Source: Lonsdalea britannica (GTDB taxonomy: Bacteria; Pseudomonadota; Gammaproteobacteria; Enterobacterales; Enterobacteriaceae). From it: DNA of 64,000 nucleotides. The translations under genes were made by a program, and so were the position numbers. The notes below the pieces were generated by a model, which saw nothing but the letters and a program-made list of their open reading frames with translations, ran no database searches and had not been told where the DNA came from. Location of the stretch: NCBI RefSeq assembly GCF_002111595.1, contig NZ_LUTN01000009.1, positions 85,146 through 149,145 of the forward strand, in the 5' to 3' direction. How positions within the stretch are numbered: position 1 is the stretch's first letter; each line of letters opens with the position of its first letter. Shown here piece after piece: positions 29,542-39,338 of the stretch.

Positions 29542-31458
29542 TCAGTAGGCGCCGGCGATGCGGTGGCGGGCGACGAAGTGTCGCTCTCCCACCTGCACCA
29601 GCGGAGCAGTCGCGGGCTCATCGCCCAATGCCCGGATCGGGCTGGGTATTTCGTCAACCGGTAGCGCCAGATCCTGATGACGCCGGGAAGGATCGGGACT
29701 GGGCACCGCCGCCATCAGCTTGCGTGTGTAGGGGTGCTGCGGGTTTTCGAATACGTCGCGTCGCGTGCCAATCTCGACAATCTGTCCCATGTACATCACC
29801 GCGACACGATGGCTGATGCGCTCTACCACCGCCATGTCGTGGGAAATAAACAAAAATGCGGTGCCGAATTCACGCTGAATATCCAACATCAAATTGACGA
29901 TTTGCGCCTGAATGGAGACGTCCAGCGCCGAGACGGACTCATCGGCGATTACCACCTTGGGATTGAGCGCCAGCGCCCTTGCGATGCAGATACGCTGCCG
30001 CTGACCGCCGGAAAACTCATGCGGATAGCGCTGCGCGTGCTCTGGCAACAGGCCCACACGCTCCAGCAGCGCGGCGGCGCGTTGTTCCGCCTCCGCCCGT
30101 CCAGCGACCTTGTGCACCAACAGCGGCTCCATAATGGAATACCCCACCGTCTGGCGCGGGTCCAGCGACGCATAAGGATCCTGGAATATAAACTGAATGT
30201 CCCGCCGCAGATGCTGCAGCGTGGCCCCTTTCAGTTGATTAATCCGTCGCCCATTAAAGGTGATCACACCATCCTGACTGTCGACCAGCCGCAGCAGTGA
30301 GCGACCGGTGGTTGATTTACCGCAGCCGGACTCGCCGACCAGCGCCAGCGTCTCGCCCGGGTAGAGGTCGAAGCTGACGTGCTCCACGGCATGCACCTGA
30401 CGGGTGATCCGGTTCAAGATGCCTGAACGAAGCGGAAAACGCGTCACCAGATTTTCAACCTGCAAGACTGGTGATGCGCCAACGGGAATGGTGTTCTGTG
30501 GCACCGCGTCGACATCCTGCGGTTGACCCGGCAACACGAAAGGCAGAGGAAAAGGCTGCCCGCTCATGGCCCCCAGCCTCGGGACCGCGGCCAGCAGCGC
30601 CTGCGTATACGGCTCTTGCGGCGCGGAGAACAGTGCATCGACGGCGCCGGACTCCACGCAGACGCCGCGGTGCATCACCAGCACCCGGTCCGCCATTTCA
30701 GCCACCACGCCCATATCGTGAGTGATGAAGATCACCCCCATCTCCATCTCGCGCTGCAGCGTACGAATCAACTGTAGAATTTGCGCCTGAATCGTCACGT
30801 CCAGCGCCGTCGTCGGTTCATCCGCGATCAGCAGCTTCGGACGACAAGAGAGCGCCATCGCGATCATCACACGCTGGCGCATACCGCCGGAGAGCTGATG
30901 CGGAAAACGCTTCATGACATTGGCGGCTTCGGGGATCCGCACCCGTTCCAGCATATGCAGCGCCTCGCGTCGGGCGCTGGCGTGATCCAGCCCCTGATGC
31001 AGTCGCACCGATTCGGCGATCTGTTCGCCCACGGGAAAGACCGGATTCAGAGACGTCATCGGTTCCTGAAAGATCATCGCCATATCTGCGCCGCGAATAT
31101 GGCGCATCTGGGAAGATGAAAGGTGACGGAGATCGACGACCTCACCACCGCGACGGCGGAAGAGCAATTCGCCGCTGGAAAACGCGCCGCCCGCCTGCTC
31201 AATGAGACGCATCAGCGCCAGTGAGGTGACCGACTTGCCGGAGCCGGATTCTCCGACGATCGCCAGCGTTTCGCCGCGATCGACGGTGAAGGATAAGTCT
31301 TGAACCGCATCAATCCGGTTCTGATGCTGCATAAAATTGACGCCCAGTCCGCGAACGTCGAGTACGCGGTGTGGGGGCAGCGTCCGTGCGCTGCCTGCCC
31401 CGGAGGTCGGTAATCGGTCTATCTGAGACGACAGGGTCATGTACGGTGAATCTCCCAT
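29542..31458 (-). CDS. gsiA: Glutathione ABC transporter ATP-binding protein GsiA
   Basis: A 638-residue protein with two fused ABC domains, as in E. coli GsiA (623). Domain 1 carries [16 protein letters not shown] near residue 68, [17 protein letters not shown] and ILQLIRTLQ...FITHDMGV. Domain 2 carries [15 protein letters not shown] near 366 and [19 protein letters not shown]. First gene of gsiABCD. Unlike E. coli there is no isoaspartyl peptidase gene (iaaA) in front of it. ATG 31440, six codons in, is an alternative start with GGGAG upstream. Confidence 0.93.
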   Translation of the reverse strand: MGDSPYMTLSSQIDRLPTSGAGSARTLPPHRVLDVRGLGVNFMQHQNRIDAVQDLSFTVDRGETLAIVGESGSGKSVTSLALMRLIEQAGGAFSSGELLFRRRGGEVVDLRHLSSSQMRHIRGADMAMIFQEPMTSLNPVFPVGEQIAESVRLHQGLDHASARREALHMLERVRIPEAANVMKRFPHQLSGGMRQRVMIAMALSCRPKLLIADEPTTALDVTIQAQILQLIRTLQREMEMGVIFITHDMGVVAEMADRVLVMHRGVCVESGAVDALFSAPQEPYTQALLAAVPRLGAMSGQPFPLPFVLPGQPQDVDAVPQNTIPVGASPVLQVENLVTRFPLRSGILNRITRQVHAVEHVSFDLYPGETLALVGESGCGKSTTGRSLLRLVDSQDGVITFNGRRINQLKGATLQHLRRDIQFIFQDPYASLDPRQTVGYSIMEPLLVHKVAGRAEAEQRAAALLERVGLLPEHAQRYPHEFSGGQRQRICIARALALNPKVVIADESVSALDVSIQAQIVNLMLDIQREFGTAFLFISHDMAVVERISHRVAVMYMGQIVEIGTRRDVFENPQHPYTRKLMAAVPSPDPSRRHQDLALPVDEIPSPIRALGDEPATAPLVQVGERHFVARHRIAGAY

Positions 31459-31773
31459 AAAACTCGCTTCCCGCCGCTGTAGTTACGGGATCCTCATCGG
31501 GTTTCGACTATATTTAGCGCTGGCGTCAATGTAAAGAACAAATCCATCGGCGAGTTGATAAAAAGATCTTTTATAACAAAAAGTTACTACACATAATCTC
31601 GCGCTATAAGGTCAAAAAAACACCCTTGTTCACCTTTTCAACTTGCCAGGTGGCGCACGCTTGTCGCCCACGTTCGACGTTCTCCCCTTAGGCGTTCTCT
31701 GACATAATGATGGCATAGGAACCCTGTTTTCGCCTGCGAGCCAGCCTGCGGCGGACCCCTTTGTGGAGCATTC
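31459..31773. other. Divergent promoter region gsiA/moeA
   Basis: 315 bases without a gene. The left half is AT-rich (31500-31625, with TTTTATAACAAAAAGTTAC) and probably holds both promoters. No operator is recognised. Confidence 0.5.
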
Positions 31774-33003
31774 ATGAGCACATCCGGCCTTCTTTCTCTC
31801 GATCAGGCGTTGCAGCAAATGCTGGCGCAGATCGCACCGATTGCGGATACCGAAACGGTATCGATTTATCAGGCCGCTGGCCGCATCACAGCGACGCCGC
31901 TGACCTCCCCCATTAATGTGCCCCCGTTTGATAACTCCGCGATGGACGGCTACGCCGTGCGCGGCGATGAAGACGTCAGCCACCCGCTGCCGCTGGCGGG
32001 CAAAGCATTCGCTGGCGCGCCGTTCGAGGGCACCTGGCCCGCGGGCAGCTGTATTCGCATTATGACCGGCGCGCCCCTCCCAGCCGAAGCGACGGCGGTG
32101 GTCATGCAGGAGCACACGACGGTCTCCGCAGCTGGCGTTCAGTTTTTACACCCGATTGAGCCGGGGCAAAATATTCGCCGTGCCGGTGAAGATATTCGCG
32201 AGCAGGAGTCCGTTCTGAAAGCCGGGACGCGGCTCGGTACGGCCGAGCTACCGCTGTTGGCCTCGCTGGGGATCGCGGAGGTAAACGCCTATCGTCGTCT
32301 GCGCGTCGCCGTGTTTTCGACCGGTGACGAGCTACAGCCCGTGGGGCAGCCGCTGCAGCCGGGGCAGATCTACGACACCAACCGCTTTGCGGTCCGATTG
32401 ATGCTGGAAGAGTTAGGCTATGAGGTGGTCGATCTCGGGATTATCCCTGACGACCCGGCGGCGCTGCGTCAGGCCTTTACCGAAGCCGATGCCTGCGCGG
32501 ACGTCGTTATTAGCAGCGGCGGCGTCTCCGTCGGGGAAGCCGACTACACCAAGTCGATGCTGGATGAGCTAGGCGACATCCATTTCTGGAAGCTGGCGAT
32601 TAAACCGGGCAAGCCGTTTGCCTTCGGCAAGCTCCCCCACGCCTGGTTCTGCGGTCTGCCGGGGAATCCGGTCTCCGCCGCCGTGACGTTTTATCAGCTG
32701 GTGCAGCCGCTGCTGGCGAAGTTGTCCGGCTATTCGCAGTGGCGATTGCCTGCCCGTATGCGGGTGAAAACCGCGACCCCACTGAAAAAAACGCCCGGAC
32801 GTCTCGATTTCCAGCGCGGTATTTTCTCACGCAACGCGGACGGCGACATTGAGGTGCGCAGCACCGGTCATCAGGGGTCGCATGTGTTCAGCTCGTTTAG
32901 TCAGGGCAACTGCTTCATCGTGCTCGACGCCGAGCGCGGCTCTGTCGCCGCTGGCGAATGGGTGGAGATCGAACCGTTCAGCCGTCTGTTGGGAGACCTG
33001 TGA
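31774..33003 (+). CDS. moeA: Molybdopterin molybdenumtransferase MoeA
   Basis: A 409-residue protein (E. coli 411) that inserts molybdate into adenylated molybdopterin. [12 protein letters not shown] near residue 50 carries the key Asp, VFSTGDEL and the [12 protein letters not shown] block belong to the MogA-like domain, and [13 protein letters not shown] lies near 291. It overlaps moeB by one base (TGATG). It completes, with moaA-E and moeB, the pathway to Moco in this window. Confidence 0.96.
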   Translation: MSTSGLLSLDQALQQMLAQIAPIADTETVSIYQAAGRITATPLTSPINVPPFDNSAMDGYAVRGDEDVSHPLPLAGKAFAGAPFEGTWPAGSCIRIMTGAPLPAEATAVVMQEHTTVSAAGVQFLHPIEPGQNIRRAGEDIREQESVLKAGTRLGTAELPLLASLGIAEVNAYRRLRVAVFSTGDELQPVGQPLQPGQIYDTNRFAVRLMLEELGYEVVDLGIIPDDPAALRQAFTEADACADVVISSGGVSVGEADYTKSMLDELGDIHFWKLAIKPGKPFAFGKLPHAWFCGLPGNPVSAAVTFYQLVQPLLAKLSGYSQWRLPARMRVKTATPLKKTPGRLDFQRGIFSRNADGDIEVRSTGHQGSHVFSSFSQGNCFIVLDAERGSVAAGEWVEIEPFSRLLGDL

Positions 33004-33776
33004 TGGCGACGCTGACGGATGCCGAAGCGCTGCGCTATAACCGGCAGATTGTCCTGCGAGACTTCGACTTCGACGGGCAGGAGACGCTAAAAGACGCACG
33101 CGTGCTGATCGTCGGTCTCGGCGGTTTGGGCTGCGCGGCGGCGCAGTATCTGGCCGCCGCGGGCGTGGGTCATCTCACGCTGCTGGACTTCGATACCGTC
33201 TCGCTGTCGAATCTGCAACGCCAGATCCTGCATCGCGACGACCGCCTCGGCTTGCCGAAAGTCGCGTCCGCCGCCGTCGAACTGCGCCGTGTTAACCCGC
33301 ATATCACGGTAACGCCGGTGGAGGCCCTATTGGATGACCTCTCGCTACAGGAGCGTATCGCCGCACAGGATGTCGTCGTGGACTGCACCGACAATCTGGC
33401 CGCCCGCCACCAGCTGAATAAGCTCTGTTTCGGGCTGAAAAAACCGCTCGTCTCCGGCGCAGCCATTCGTATGGAAGGACAGCTCAGCGTATTTACCTAC
33501 CAGCCGGACGCGCCCTGTTATCGTTGTCTCAGTCGGTTATTCGGCGACAACGCGCCGACCTGTGTGGAAAGCGGCGTGATGGCCCCGCTGGTCGGCATCA
33601 TCGGTTCACTTCAGGCGATGGAAACCCTGAAGCTGCTGACCCATTTTGGCACCGTCCACGCCGGAAAGATGCTGATGGTGGATGCCATGACGATGCAGTT
33701 CCGCGAACTGGCCTTGCCCAAAGATCCGGCCTGCGAAGTCTGTGGCACGTCACCGTCATCCCCCACGGAACCGTAA
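33003..33776 (+). CDS. moeB: Molybdopterin-synthase adenylyltransferase MoeB
   Basis: A 257-residue E1-like enzyme that adenylates the C-terminal glycine of MoaD. ATP-binding VLIVGLGGLGCAAAQYLAAAG (starting about residue 34), the Arg-finger LQRQILHRDDRLG and two CXXC zinc pairs (CYRC and the C-terminal CEVC) are visible. The start at 33003 overlaps the moeA stop; an upstream open extension to 32958 is disregarded. Confidence 0.96.
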   Translation: MATLTDAEALRYNRQIVLRDFDFDGQETLKDARVLIVGLGGLGCAAAQYLAAAGVGHLTLLDFDTVSLSNLQRQILHRDDRLGLPKVASAAVELRRVNPHITVTPVEALLDDLSLQERIAAQDVVVDCTDNLAARHQLNKLCFGLKKPLVSGAAIRMEGQLSVFTYQPDAPCYRCLSRLFGDNAPTCVESGVMAPLVGIIGSLQAMETLKLLTHFGTVHAGKMLMVDAMTMQFRELALPKDPACEVCGTSPSSPTEP

Positions 33777-33924
33777 AATTTCGCCGTCGGCCCCCACATA
33801 AGCCGCGCACATCTTCTATCCTTAGTCAGGTATCTATCCCACCGCCGCTGACCCACATTGAAGCCGAGATTCAGCGACACCAGAGAGATTAAGGGAACTT
33901 GTCCCTTGCAGAGAGGATCTACCT

Positions 33925-34524
33925 ATGAGTAATGCATTTCTTGAGGCCATCAAGGCCCGCCGCTCCATTTATGCTCTCGGCCATACGCTGCCCTTGTCAG
34001 AAGATCAGGTCACGCACCTCATCATGGACGCCGTCAAACTCAGCCCATCCGCCTTTAACTCGCAGACCTCTCGAGTGGTGATTCTGTTTGGCGAGCAGCA
34101 TCGCAAGGTGTGGGACATCACCCGACGGCAGCTGCAAAAGATCGTGCCTACCGAATCCTTCGAACCGACCGAGAAAAAACTGGCCTCCTTTGCCGCCGGT
34201 GCCGGTACCGTCTTGTTTTTCGAAGACACAGAGGTGGTGAAGGAGTTGCAGAAGAAATTCGCCACTTATGCGGATAACTTCCCGGTCTGGTCGGAACACT
34301 CGACCGGCATCGCGCAATTTGCCGTATGGTCGGCGCTGGCGCAGGAACACATCGGCGCATCGCTGCAACATTATAACCCGCTGATTGATGACGATATCAA
34401 AGCGACCTGGTCCCTGCCGGAAAGCTGGAAACTGCGTGCCGAGATGCCGTTCGGCGCGATTGAACAACCTGCGGGCGACAAAACCTTCATCCCGGATGAC
34501 CAACGTTTCCGTATCTTCAAATAA
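33925..34524 (+). CDS. Nitroreductase family protein
   Basis: A 199-residue flavin oxidoreductase of the oxygen-insensitive nitroreductase fold, fatty-acid-repression/HBN1-like branch. FLEAIKARRSIYALG carries the FMN-binding Arg-Arg-Ser, followed by VKLSPSAFNSQTSRVVIL and, near the C-terminus, MPFGAIEQPAGDK. An AGAGAGGA-like Shine-Dalgarno precedes the ATG and a strong terminator follows at 34536-34565. Substrate unknown; it neighbours a flavodoxin-fold protein, which suggests a redox-stress pair. Confidence 0.9.
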   Translation: MSNAFLEAIKARRSIYALGHTLPLSEDQVTHLIMDAVKLSPSAFNSQTSRVVILFGEQHRKVWDITRRQLQKIVPTESFEPTEKKLASFAAGAGTVLFFEDTEVVKELQKKFATYADNFPVWSEHSTGIAQFAVWSALAQEHIGASLQHYNPLIDDDIKATWSLPESWKLRAEMPFGAIEQPAGDKTFIPDDQRFRIFK

Positions 34525-34535
34525 CGGATCTGCGC

Positions 34536-34565
34536 GTCGCGGGCGTTCAGGCCCGCGACCTTTTT
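34536..34565 (+). terminator. Terminator after the nitroreductase gene
   Basis: Nine-pair stem GTCGCGGGC/GCCCGCGAC with a GTTCAG loop, followed by CTTTTT. Confidence 0.88.
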
Positions 34566-34663
34566 CGACTCGACAATGTTCACTGTTCTCCCGCGAATCG
34601 CCGCACGCCGGGGGCAAACACCCATCGATTGTGTTGTCCCTGAGGGGGGACTAGTATCAATAA

Positions 34664-34676
34664 GTTCATTTTGAAC
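34664..34676. promoter_or_regulatory. Short inverted repeat upstream of the flavodoxin-fold gene
   Basis: GTTCA-TTT-TGAAC lies 64 bp before the start codon of the downstream gene. The placement fits a redox-sensing repressor of the kind that controls quinone reductases, but the factor is unknown. Confidence 0.3.
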
Positions 34677-34740
34677 ACCCTGCGTATACAAGACCTGTGC
34701 GCGTTCTGATTCCAAATCATTGAAACAGAGAGGCATACAC

Positions 34741-35295
34741 ATGAGTAAGATCGCTGTGGTTTATTTTTCCGGCTACGGTCACACCAAGCAGGTTGCGGAA
34801 GTGGTGGCGGAAAGCGCCGGAGCGACATTGATTCCCATCGACAACAACGGGGACATTGAAGAAGCGGACTGGCAGACGCTGGCCAATGCCGACGGCATTA
34901 TTTTCGGCTCCCCCACTTACATGGGTTCGGTCGCCTGGCAGTTCAAGAAATTTGCGGACGCGTCGTCCAAAGTCTGGGCTGAGCGCGGCTGGCAGGACAA
35001 AGTGTTTGGCGGCATCACCAATAGCGCCAGCCTGAACGGGGACAAGCAGGTCACCCTCATCTATCTGCAAACCCTGGCCGCGCAACATGGCGGTATCTGG
35101 GTCAGTCTGGGACTGCTGCCCGCCAATACCCAGGCATCGACGCGCAGAGACATCAACAACCTCGGCGGCTCCGTCGGCGTGTTGGTCCAGTCCCCTGCGG
35201 ATGCCGGGGCGGACGCCATCCCGACGGGCGATTTGGAAACCGCCAAGCTGTATGGCGCCCGGGTCGCGGACATCACCCGCCGTCTGCACGGCTAA
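34741..35295 (+). CDS. Flavodoxin-fold NAD(P)H-dependent oxidoreductase
   Basis: A 184-residue protein of the WrbA-like flavodoxin family. IAVVYFSGYGHTKQVAEVV binds the FMN phosphate, DGIIFGSPTYMGSVAWQFKKF and the later GGITNSASLNGDKQ form the isoalloxazine pocket. ATG 34741 (MSKIAVVY) follows AGAGAGG and is preferred to the upstream in-frame ATG at 34720. A two-electron quinone reduction role is known for the family and inferred here. Confidence 0.88.
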   Translation: MSKIAVVYFSGYGHTKQVAEVVAESAGATLIPIDNNGDIEEADWQTLANADGIIFGSPTYMGSVAWQFKKFADASSKVWAERGWQDKVFGGITNSASLNGDKQVTLIYLQTLAAQHGGIWVSLGLLPANTQASTRRDINNLGGSVGVLVQSPADAGADAIPTGDLETAKLYGARVADITRRLHG

Positions 35296-35317
35296 CCGAC
35301 GCCCGCCTTACCTCTAT

Positions 35318-35352
35318 CAGGGGCTCCCGTTCGGCGGCAGTCCCTGTTTTTA
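35318..35352. terminator. Probable terminator, flavodoxin gene/lipid kinase intergenic
   Basis: CAGGG and CCCTG arms enclose a GC-rich imperfect stem and are followed by TTTTT on the plus strand. Stem pairing is imperfect. Confidence 0.45.
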
Positions 35353-35363
35353 TGCGTTGTGCG

Positions 35364-36299
35364 TCACTTCGCGGCCGCGGGGGTGGGAGTTGACGTTGGC
35401 TCCGGCGCGAAAACCCGCACCGCGCTCCGGCGGATACGGAATCTGGCGGGCGTGGTGCCGATGATCTCACCATCGGCGTTGATATCGTGAGGACGCGACG
35501 TCTGCAACGTCAGCGCCGTGGTGGAAAAGGCGCGAACTTTGCGCCAGCGGCCGTGAGTCCCGCGACGCAGGAACGGGATCAGCGCAATCATCTCCCACCA
35601 GTGATCGATTTCAAGGCTGTACACGTCGAACAGCCCATCATCCGGTTTAGCACTCTGCTCCACCGTCATTCCGCCGCCGTAAAAACGCCCGTTCCCCACG
35701 GAAACCTGCACCGTTTTGACTCGTTCGCGCTGACCGTCGTGGTCAATTTCCACGGTGAACGGCCGACTCTGTTTCAACAGCCGGATAGCCGCCAGCGCAT
35801 AGCCGACCGTTCCCCAGCGTTTTTTCGATTTGGCCGACAGACCGCGCGCCATCGCGGCCGAAAAGCCGATGCTGGAGACATTGAAGAAAGGGTGGCCGTT
35901 GACTTCGCCCAAATCGATAGCGCGCACGGCGCCGCGGGCGATGATCTCGATAGCCTGTTTGATATCACGGGGGATGCCCAGCGTTCTCGCCAGATCGTTC
36001 GCCGTGCCCAACGGCAGAATGCCGAGCGGTAAACCGGTTTCCATCAGCGCGTTCGCCGTCGAATTCAGGGTCCCGTCTCCGCCGCCGACAATCACCATAT
36101 CCACATGACCGGCATGGGTGCGGATGACATCCCAGTAACGGCTGTGCTTGTCCATTTTCGGGATGACGGGGTCGATGTGCTTATCACGCAGCCATTGCGC
36201 AATCGCGTCGATCGAAGTATCGCCATTGCGGGCCTTTTGATTGACTAACAATAGCGCCCGGAAGCGATAGGTATCCGACATCTCTTGGGTATTCGCCAT
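35364..36299 (-). CDS. Diacylglycerol-kinase-family lipid kinase
   Basis: A 311-residue protein with a DAGK catalytic domain: LLVNQKARNG near residue 16, the nucleotide-binding VIVGGGDGTLNSTANALM near 71 and PLGTANDLARTLGIP near 97. The C-terminal domain carries VSVGNGRFYGGGM. It resembles YegS/DagK lipid kinases that phosphorylate diacylglycerol, phosphatidylglycerol or ceramide. ATG 36299 is preceded by AGAGAGGCG; the frame extends to 36359 but without a good signal. Monocistronic. Confidence 0.88.
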   Translation of the reverse strand: MANTQEMSDTYRFRALLLVNQKARNGDTSIDAIAQWLRDKHIDPVIPKMDKHSRYWDVIRTHAGHVDMVIVGGGDGTLNSTANALMETGLPLGILPLGTANDLARTLGIPRDIKQAIEIIARGAVRAIDLGEVNGHPFFNVSSIGFSAAMARGLSAKSKKRWGTVGYALAAIRLLKQSRPFTVEIDHDGQRERVKTVQVSVGNGRFYGGGMTVEQSAKPDDGLFDVYSLEIDHWWEMIALIPFLRRGTHGRWRKVRAFSTTALTLQTSRPHDINADGEIIGTTPARFRIRRSAVRVFAPEPTSTPTPAAAK

Positions 36300-36616
36300 A
36301 ACGCCTCTCTGACCCGACAAAGGGGAAAAACTCGCAAAGTTAACCACAGTAAAAAACACCGGTACAGGTTTTAGACCCTCGTTAAAGTGATAATAGACAA
36401 AACATTACATTCACTGACGCGGCGGCGACACCGTGGACGAAAAAGCGCGCACTCACCCTGAGGGAGAAAGCATCAAAGTAAGGGGAAATAGTGGCGAAGA
36501 CGGCAACAATCCTTATCACCGAAAGGGAAGTAGCAGGCACCCGCCTGCCTAAAAGCGAACGTGGCGCCATCGACGCCACATCCGGTGAATTATGCTGCCG
36601 TTAAGGGACTTAACAC
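36300..36616. other. Intergenic region without recognised genes
   Basis: 317 bases holding the lipid-kinase promoter at the left and, at 36559-36580, a hairpin with GTGGCG/CGCCAC arms that may weakly terminate the yqaE-type gene read from the right. No coding sequence recognised. Confidence 0.5.
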
Positions 36617-36781
36617 TTACGCATCCGATTTCGTCTGAACCCAAAAAGCATGAATCAGGCCTGGGATATACCCCAGCAGCGTCAGGATAATATTGATGAT
36701 AAAGGCCCCGCCCAGCCCTTTGCCTAATAGCACACCCAGCGGGGGTAAAATAATCGTGAAAACAATTCTCCAAAATCCCAT
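36617..36781 (-). CDS. yqaE: YqaE/Pmp3 family small membrane protein
   Basis: A 54-residue protein of two membrane helices: MGFWRIVFTIILPPLGVLLGKGLGG and INIILTLLGYIPGLIHAFWV, the signature of the UPF0057/Pmp3 family. These hydrophobic stress proteins affect membrane potential and salt tolerance in plants and yeast and are stress-induced in E. coli. GGAGAG five bases upstream supports ATG 36781 over the longer open frame from 36817. Confidence 0.88.
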   Translation of the reverse strand: MGFWRIVFTIILPPLGVLLGKGLGGAFIINIILTLLGYIPGLIHAFWVQTKSDA

Positions 36782-37188
36782 TCGCTCTCTCCATTCGAGG
36801 ATAGTCAAGGTAACCATAGTCGCACGGCGTTAATATGCCAACTGCCGGTATATCGAAGGCCAGTTTACTCAGGCCCCCTTAGACACAGTCCCTTTTCGGG
36901 ATGGTTAACGGGCCACGGTAAGCGTGGGCAACGGTCGAAATCCTCACGCACTTCGCCGGTGCCACGATCCATGTGCGGCGCCTGTGGTCAGACCCACGTC
37001 GCGGGTCACATCACCCGGACCTGGCGCTTAAACAGATATGGAGGTGAAAGGCGAAAAACCAACCCCGCTGATAAACTCACCCCAAAAACATCATTTTCAC
37101 TAAACAATGGCCATCAATATTGATAAAAGCAGCTAATCAAACAATAGTTAGTAGTGGTCTATATCACTGAACACTTTTAGGAGGATGA
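36782..37188. other. Intergenic region without recognised genes
   Basis: 407 bases. A GC-rich stretch at 36900-37030 has no open frame resembling a known protein and no clear RNA fold was identified. The right part (37080-37180) is AT-rich and probably holds the promoter of the DUF1508 gene. Confidence 0.4.
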
Positions 37189-37380
37189 ATGGGTCATTTC
37201 GTTATCAAGAAAAGCGCAAAGCAAACCGAGCAGCCTTACTACTTCAAGCTGGTTGCTTCTAACGGCGAAACTATCGCGACCAGTGAGATGTACGCGTCTA
37301 AGCAAGGTGCGAAGAAAGGGATTGAATCGGTGCAGAAAAACGGGCCATCGACGGATATTCGAGACGAAACGGACGCCTGA
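37189..37380 (+). CDS. DUF1508/YegP-like protein, single repeat
   Basis: A 63-residue protein with one YegP-type repeat: FVIKKSAKQTEQPYYFKLVASNGETIATSEMY and KGIESVQKNGP. E. coli YegP has two such repeats in tandem. The function is unknown. AGGAGG stands four bases before the ATG. A terminator follows at 37391-37411. It belongs to a run of small stress-type genes. Confidence 0.88.
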   Translation: MGHFVIKKSAKQTEQPYYFKLVASNGETIATSEMYASKQGAKKGIESVQKNGPSTDIRDETDA

Positions 37381-37390
37381 CCGATTACAT

Positions 37391-37411
37391 TAAAGGCCCT
37401 TTGGGGCCTTT
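37391..37411 (+). terminator. Terminator after the DUF1508 gene
   Basis: AAAGGCCC and GGGCCTTT arms form a compact hairpin eleven bases after the stop, with a short T-run. Confidence 0.65.
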
Positions 37412-37526
37412 GTGGCTAGTGCAGGTCTTATGCTAACTCACCGATTTAGGGGATCGCAGCGGTTGAATGACCGTGCCGACAGAAAAACGTCTCAGCTGGC
37501 TATCTCAGTATAGGTCGCACACCCTC

Positions 37527-37778
37527 TCAGCTCCCCCGGCGCTTGACTTCACCCGAGTCCGACGCTAAGGCCGAGACGAGCGATTTTATCTTTTCCGCCT
37601 TTTCGAAGTGATCCAACTTCATCTCCATAATCCACCAGTGTGCAACTTCCATGAGTTGTTCGGGATCATCATTCTTATTGGCAAAAAACGCATAAAAAGA
37701 CAGCCCTACATGGCTGCCTTTTGTAGTGATTTTGGCCTCACAGGTCCTGATAATTTTCTCTTTCATCGCTGCTCGCAC
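37527..37778 (-). CDS. Hypothetical protein, 83 residues
   Basis: An 83-residue soluble protein of mixed charge (KEKIIRTCEAKITTKGSHVGLSFYAFF and WWIMEMKLDHFEKAEKIKSLVSALA). GTG 37778 is preceded at five bases by AAGGAG, which supports translation; ATG 37766 is an alternative. I do not recognise the family. It is single and convergent with the DUF1508 gene. Confidence 0.55.
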   Translation of the reverse strand: MRAAMKEKIIRTCEAKITTKGSHVGLSFYAFFANKNDDPEQLMEVAHWWIMEMKLDHFEKAEKIKSLVSALASDSGEVKRRGS

Positions 37779-37910
37779 GCTTTCTCCTTCAGGGATGATG
37801 GCAATGGGTTTTGCCTACCATAATACCCGTTTAATGAAACCGCGCGAGCAGAGGGACAGACACAGAATGAGAGCCTTGCCTTGCCTTTCCTTTACTCTTC
37901 CCCGCGTGTC

Positions 37911-38947
37911 TTAGGCACGAGCGGAATATTTGAGGTTAGTTTTGACGCCCCACAGACCACCCAGAACGCTGACAATCGCACCAACCAGCAGCGCGAAGAA
38001 AGACCACAGCGCGGCTTTAGCCATCATACTGGCCGCCTGCGCAGCCTTGTCTGCTGCCTGCTGTTTGAACTCAGCATACTGTTGTTTGGCATGATTGATC
38101 TGGTCCTGCGCCTGGCTCAGACGTTTGTCCACTTCCTGCGCCGCTTTATCGCGAGCCTGAATCATGTTGTCGATGGTTTTATCCACTTCCTGCGGCGTCA
38201 TCGAGGTATTCTCGGTCAGCGCTTTTTTCAGATCGTCGCGGTTGATGCCTTTGGAAATGGCGTCTGCGCGCGCTTTCAGTTTATCGGTCAGACCCTGAAT
38301 CACGGCATCGCTGTTGTTTGAGGTCGTAGCCAGCTGTTTCACCGCCTGAGTGATATCACTTTTGGCTTCCATCATCTGCTGTTTCAGATAATCCGGCTGC
38401 AGCGTCGGGATGTTGGATTTTTTCAGCGCATCGGCAACATTGTCCTGCACTTTATCGCTCTGTACATCCGTGTTGATGGTGAACTGATCGAAGGCGGATT
38501 TCCCCATTTCGCCCAGACCTGACGCACCCTTACCCAGCATATCGCCCGCGCCGGAAATCACTGAGCCGGAGGCAGAGGCGATAGAGCCCAGCATGTTTCC
38601 AGCGGTGCGCACGGCAGACCCGACCAGCATCGTGCCCAGAATCGCCGCCACAATCAGCGATGTGGCCCACACCAGAAAACCGTGGATCATACCGTCATTA
38701 CCCGCCAGACGCCCCGCGACGAAAGCCCCAGCCAACAGGCTGATGACGATAGAAACGGCGGTCCACAGACCAAAGGCCATACCCGCGCCATTAGCAGGAT
38801 TTTCGGCGTTGGGATCGACAATCGCGAATCCCATGCTGGTGCCTAACGTCGACAACAACATGGAAACGGCGAGCACCGTGACCACCCCCCGATAATGCTG
38901 CCCCATGATATGGTCTTAAACGGTCTGATTTCATTGGTGACGTCCAT
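37911..38947 (-). pseudogene. Membrane protein with coiled-coil middle, frameshifted in a C6 tract
   Basis: ATG 38947 follows a strong TAAGGAG and encodes MDVTNEIRPFKTISWGSIIG. The frame then breaks at six C (38885-38890); a seventh base joins it to the long downstream frame and gives 345 residues. N-terminal membrane helices (VVTVLAVSMLLSTLGTSMGF, AVSIVISLLAGAFVAGRLAG, a third near ATSLIVAAILGTMLVG) precede an Ala/Gln/Lys-rich helical region of about 190 residues and a last helix (LWSFFALLVGAIVSVLGGLWG). No function is known to me. The gene may be intact in the cell. Confidence 0.75.
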
Positions 38948-39338
38948 TATTTACTCCTTAGATTGGGATACCGAAGATAACAATTTCTAATGAGTATAGA
39001 CATAGAATCGCTCGTCAAGACCTGATATGTTTAATAAAACTAAACATTTATGCATGACGCTAACAGGGAGGACTCCATGTGATTCACCGATCACGAAGCA
39101 GCAAGGAATAGGCTGGACGATCAGAGATGCCACAAGAACGGGCAAAGGGCCTCGTCAACCGGATGTTGGAAAACATAGCGGTGCGAGTTTCATTGTTCTA
39201 TTGGCCTACTTCGCTTCCCTATTGATTAATAGGTGTGGAGAACGGCCCATTGTCTATCTTGCTCAGTGACCTGCGTAATGAGATAGATATCGATTAATAC
39301 AGTGAGTCATTATTGCCTTAAAGGATTGCATCTACTCT
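38948..39338. other. AT-rich intergenic region before the cytokinin gene pair
   Basis: 391 bases. AT content rises sharply relative to the flanking genes. A short open frame at 39027-39269 has no Shine-Dalgarno and no recognisable protein features, so no gene is called. Presumably contains the promoter of the 39339 ORF. Confidence 0.45.

Noticed and set aside
36900..37030. Structured RNA or gene remnant in a GC-rich intergenic stretch
   Set aside because: No open frame resembling a protein and no recognised RNA family; left as plain intergenic DNA.
39027..39269. 80-codon ORF before the cytokinin pair
   Set aside because: No Shine-Dalgarno, composition and sequence not protein-like.
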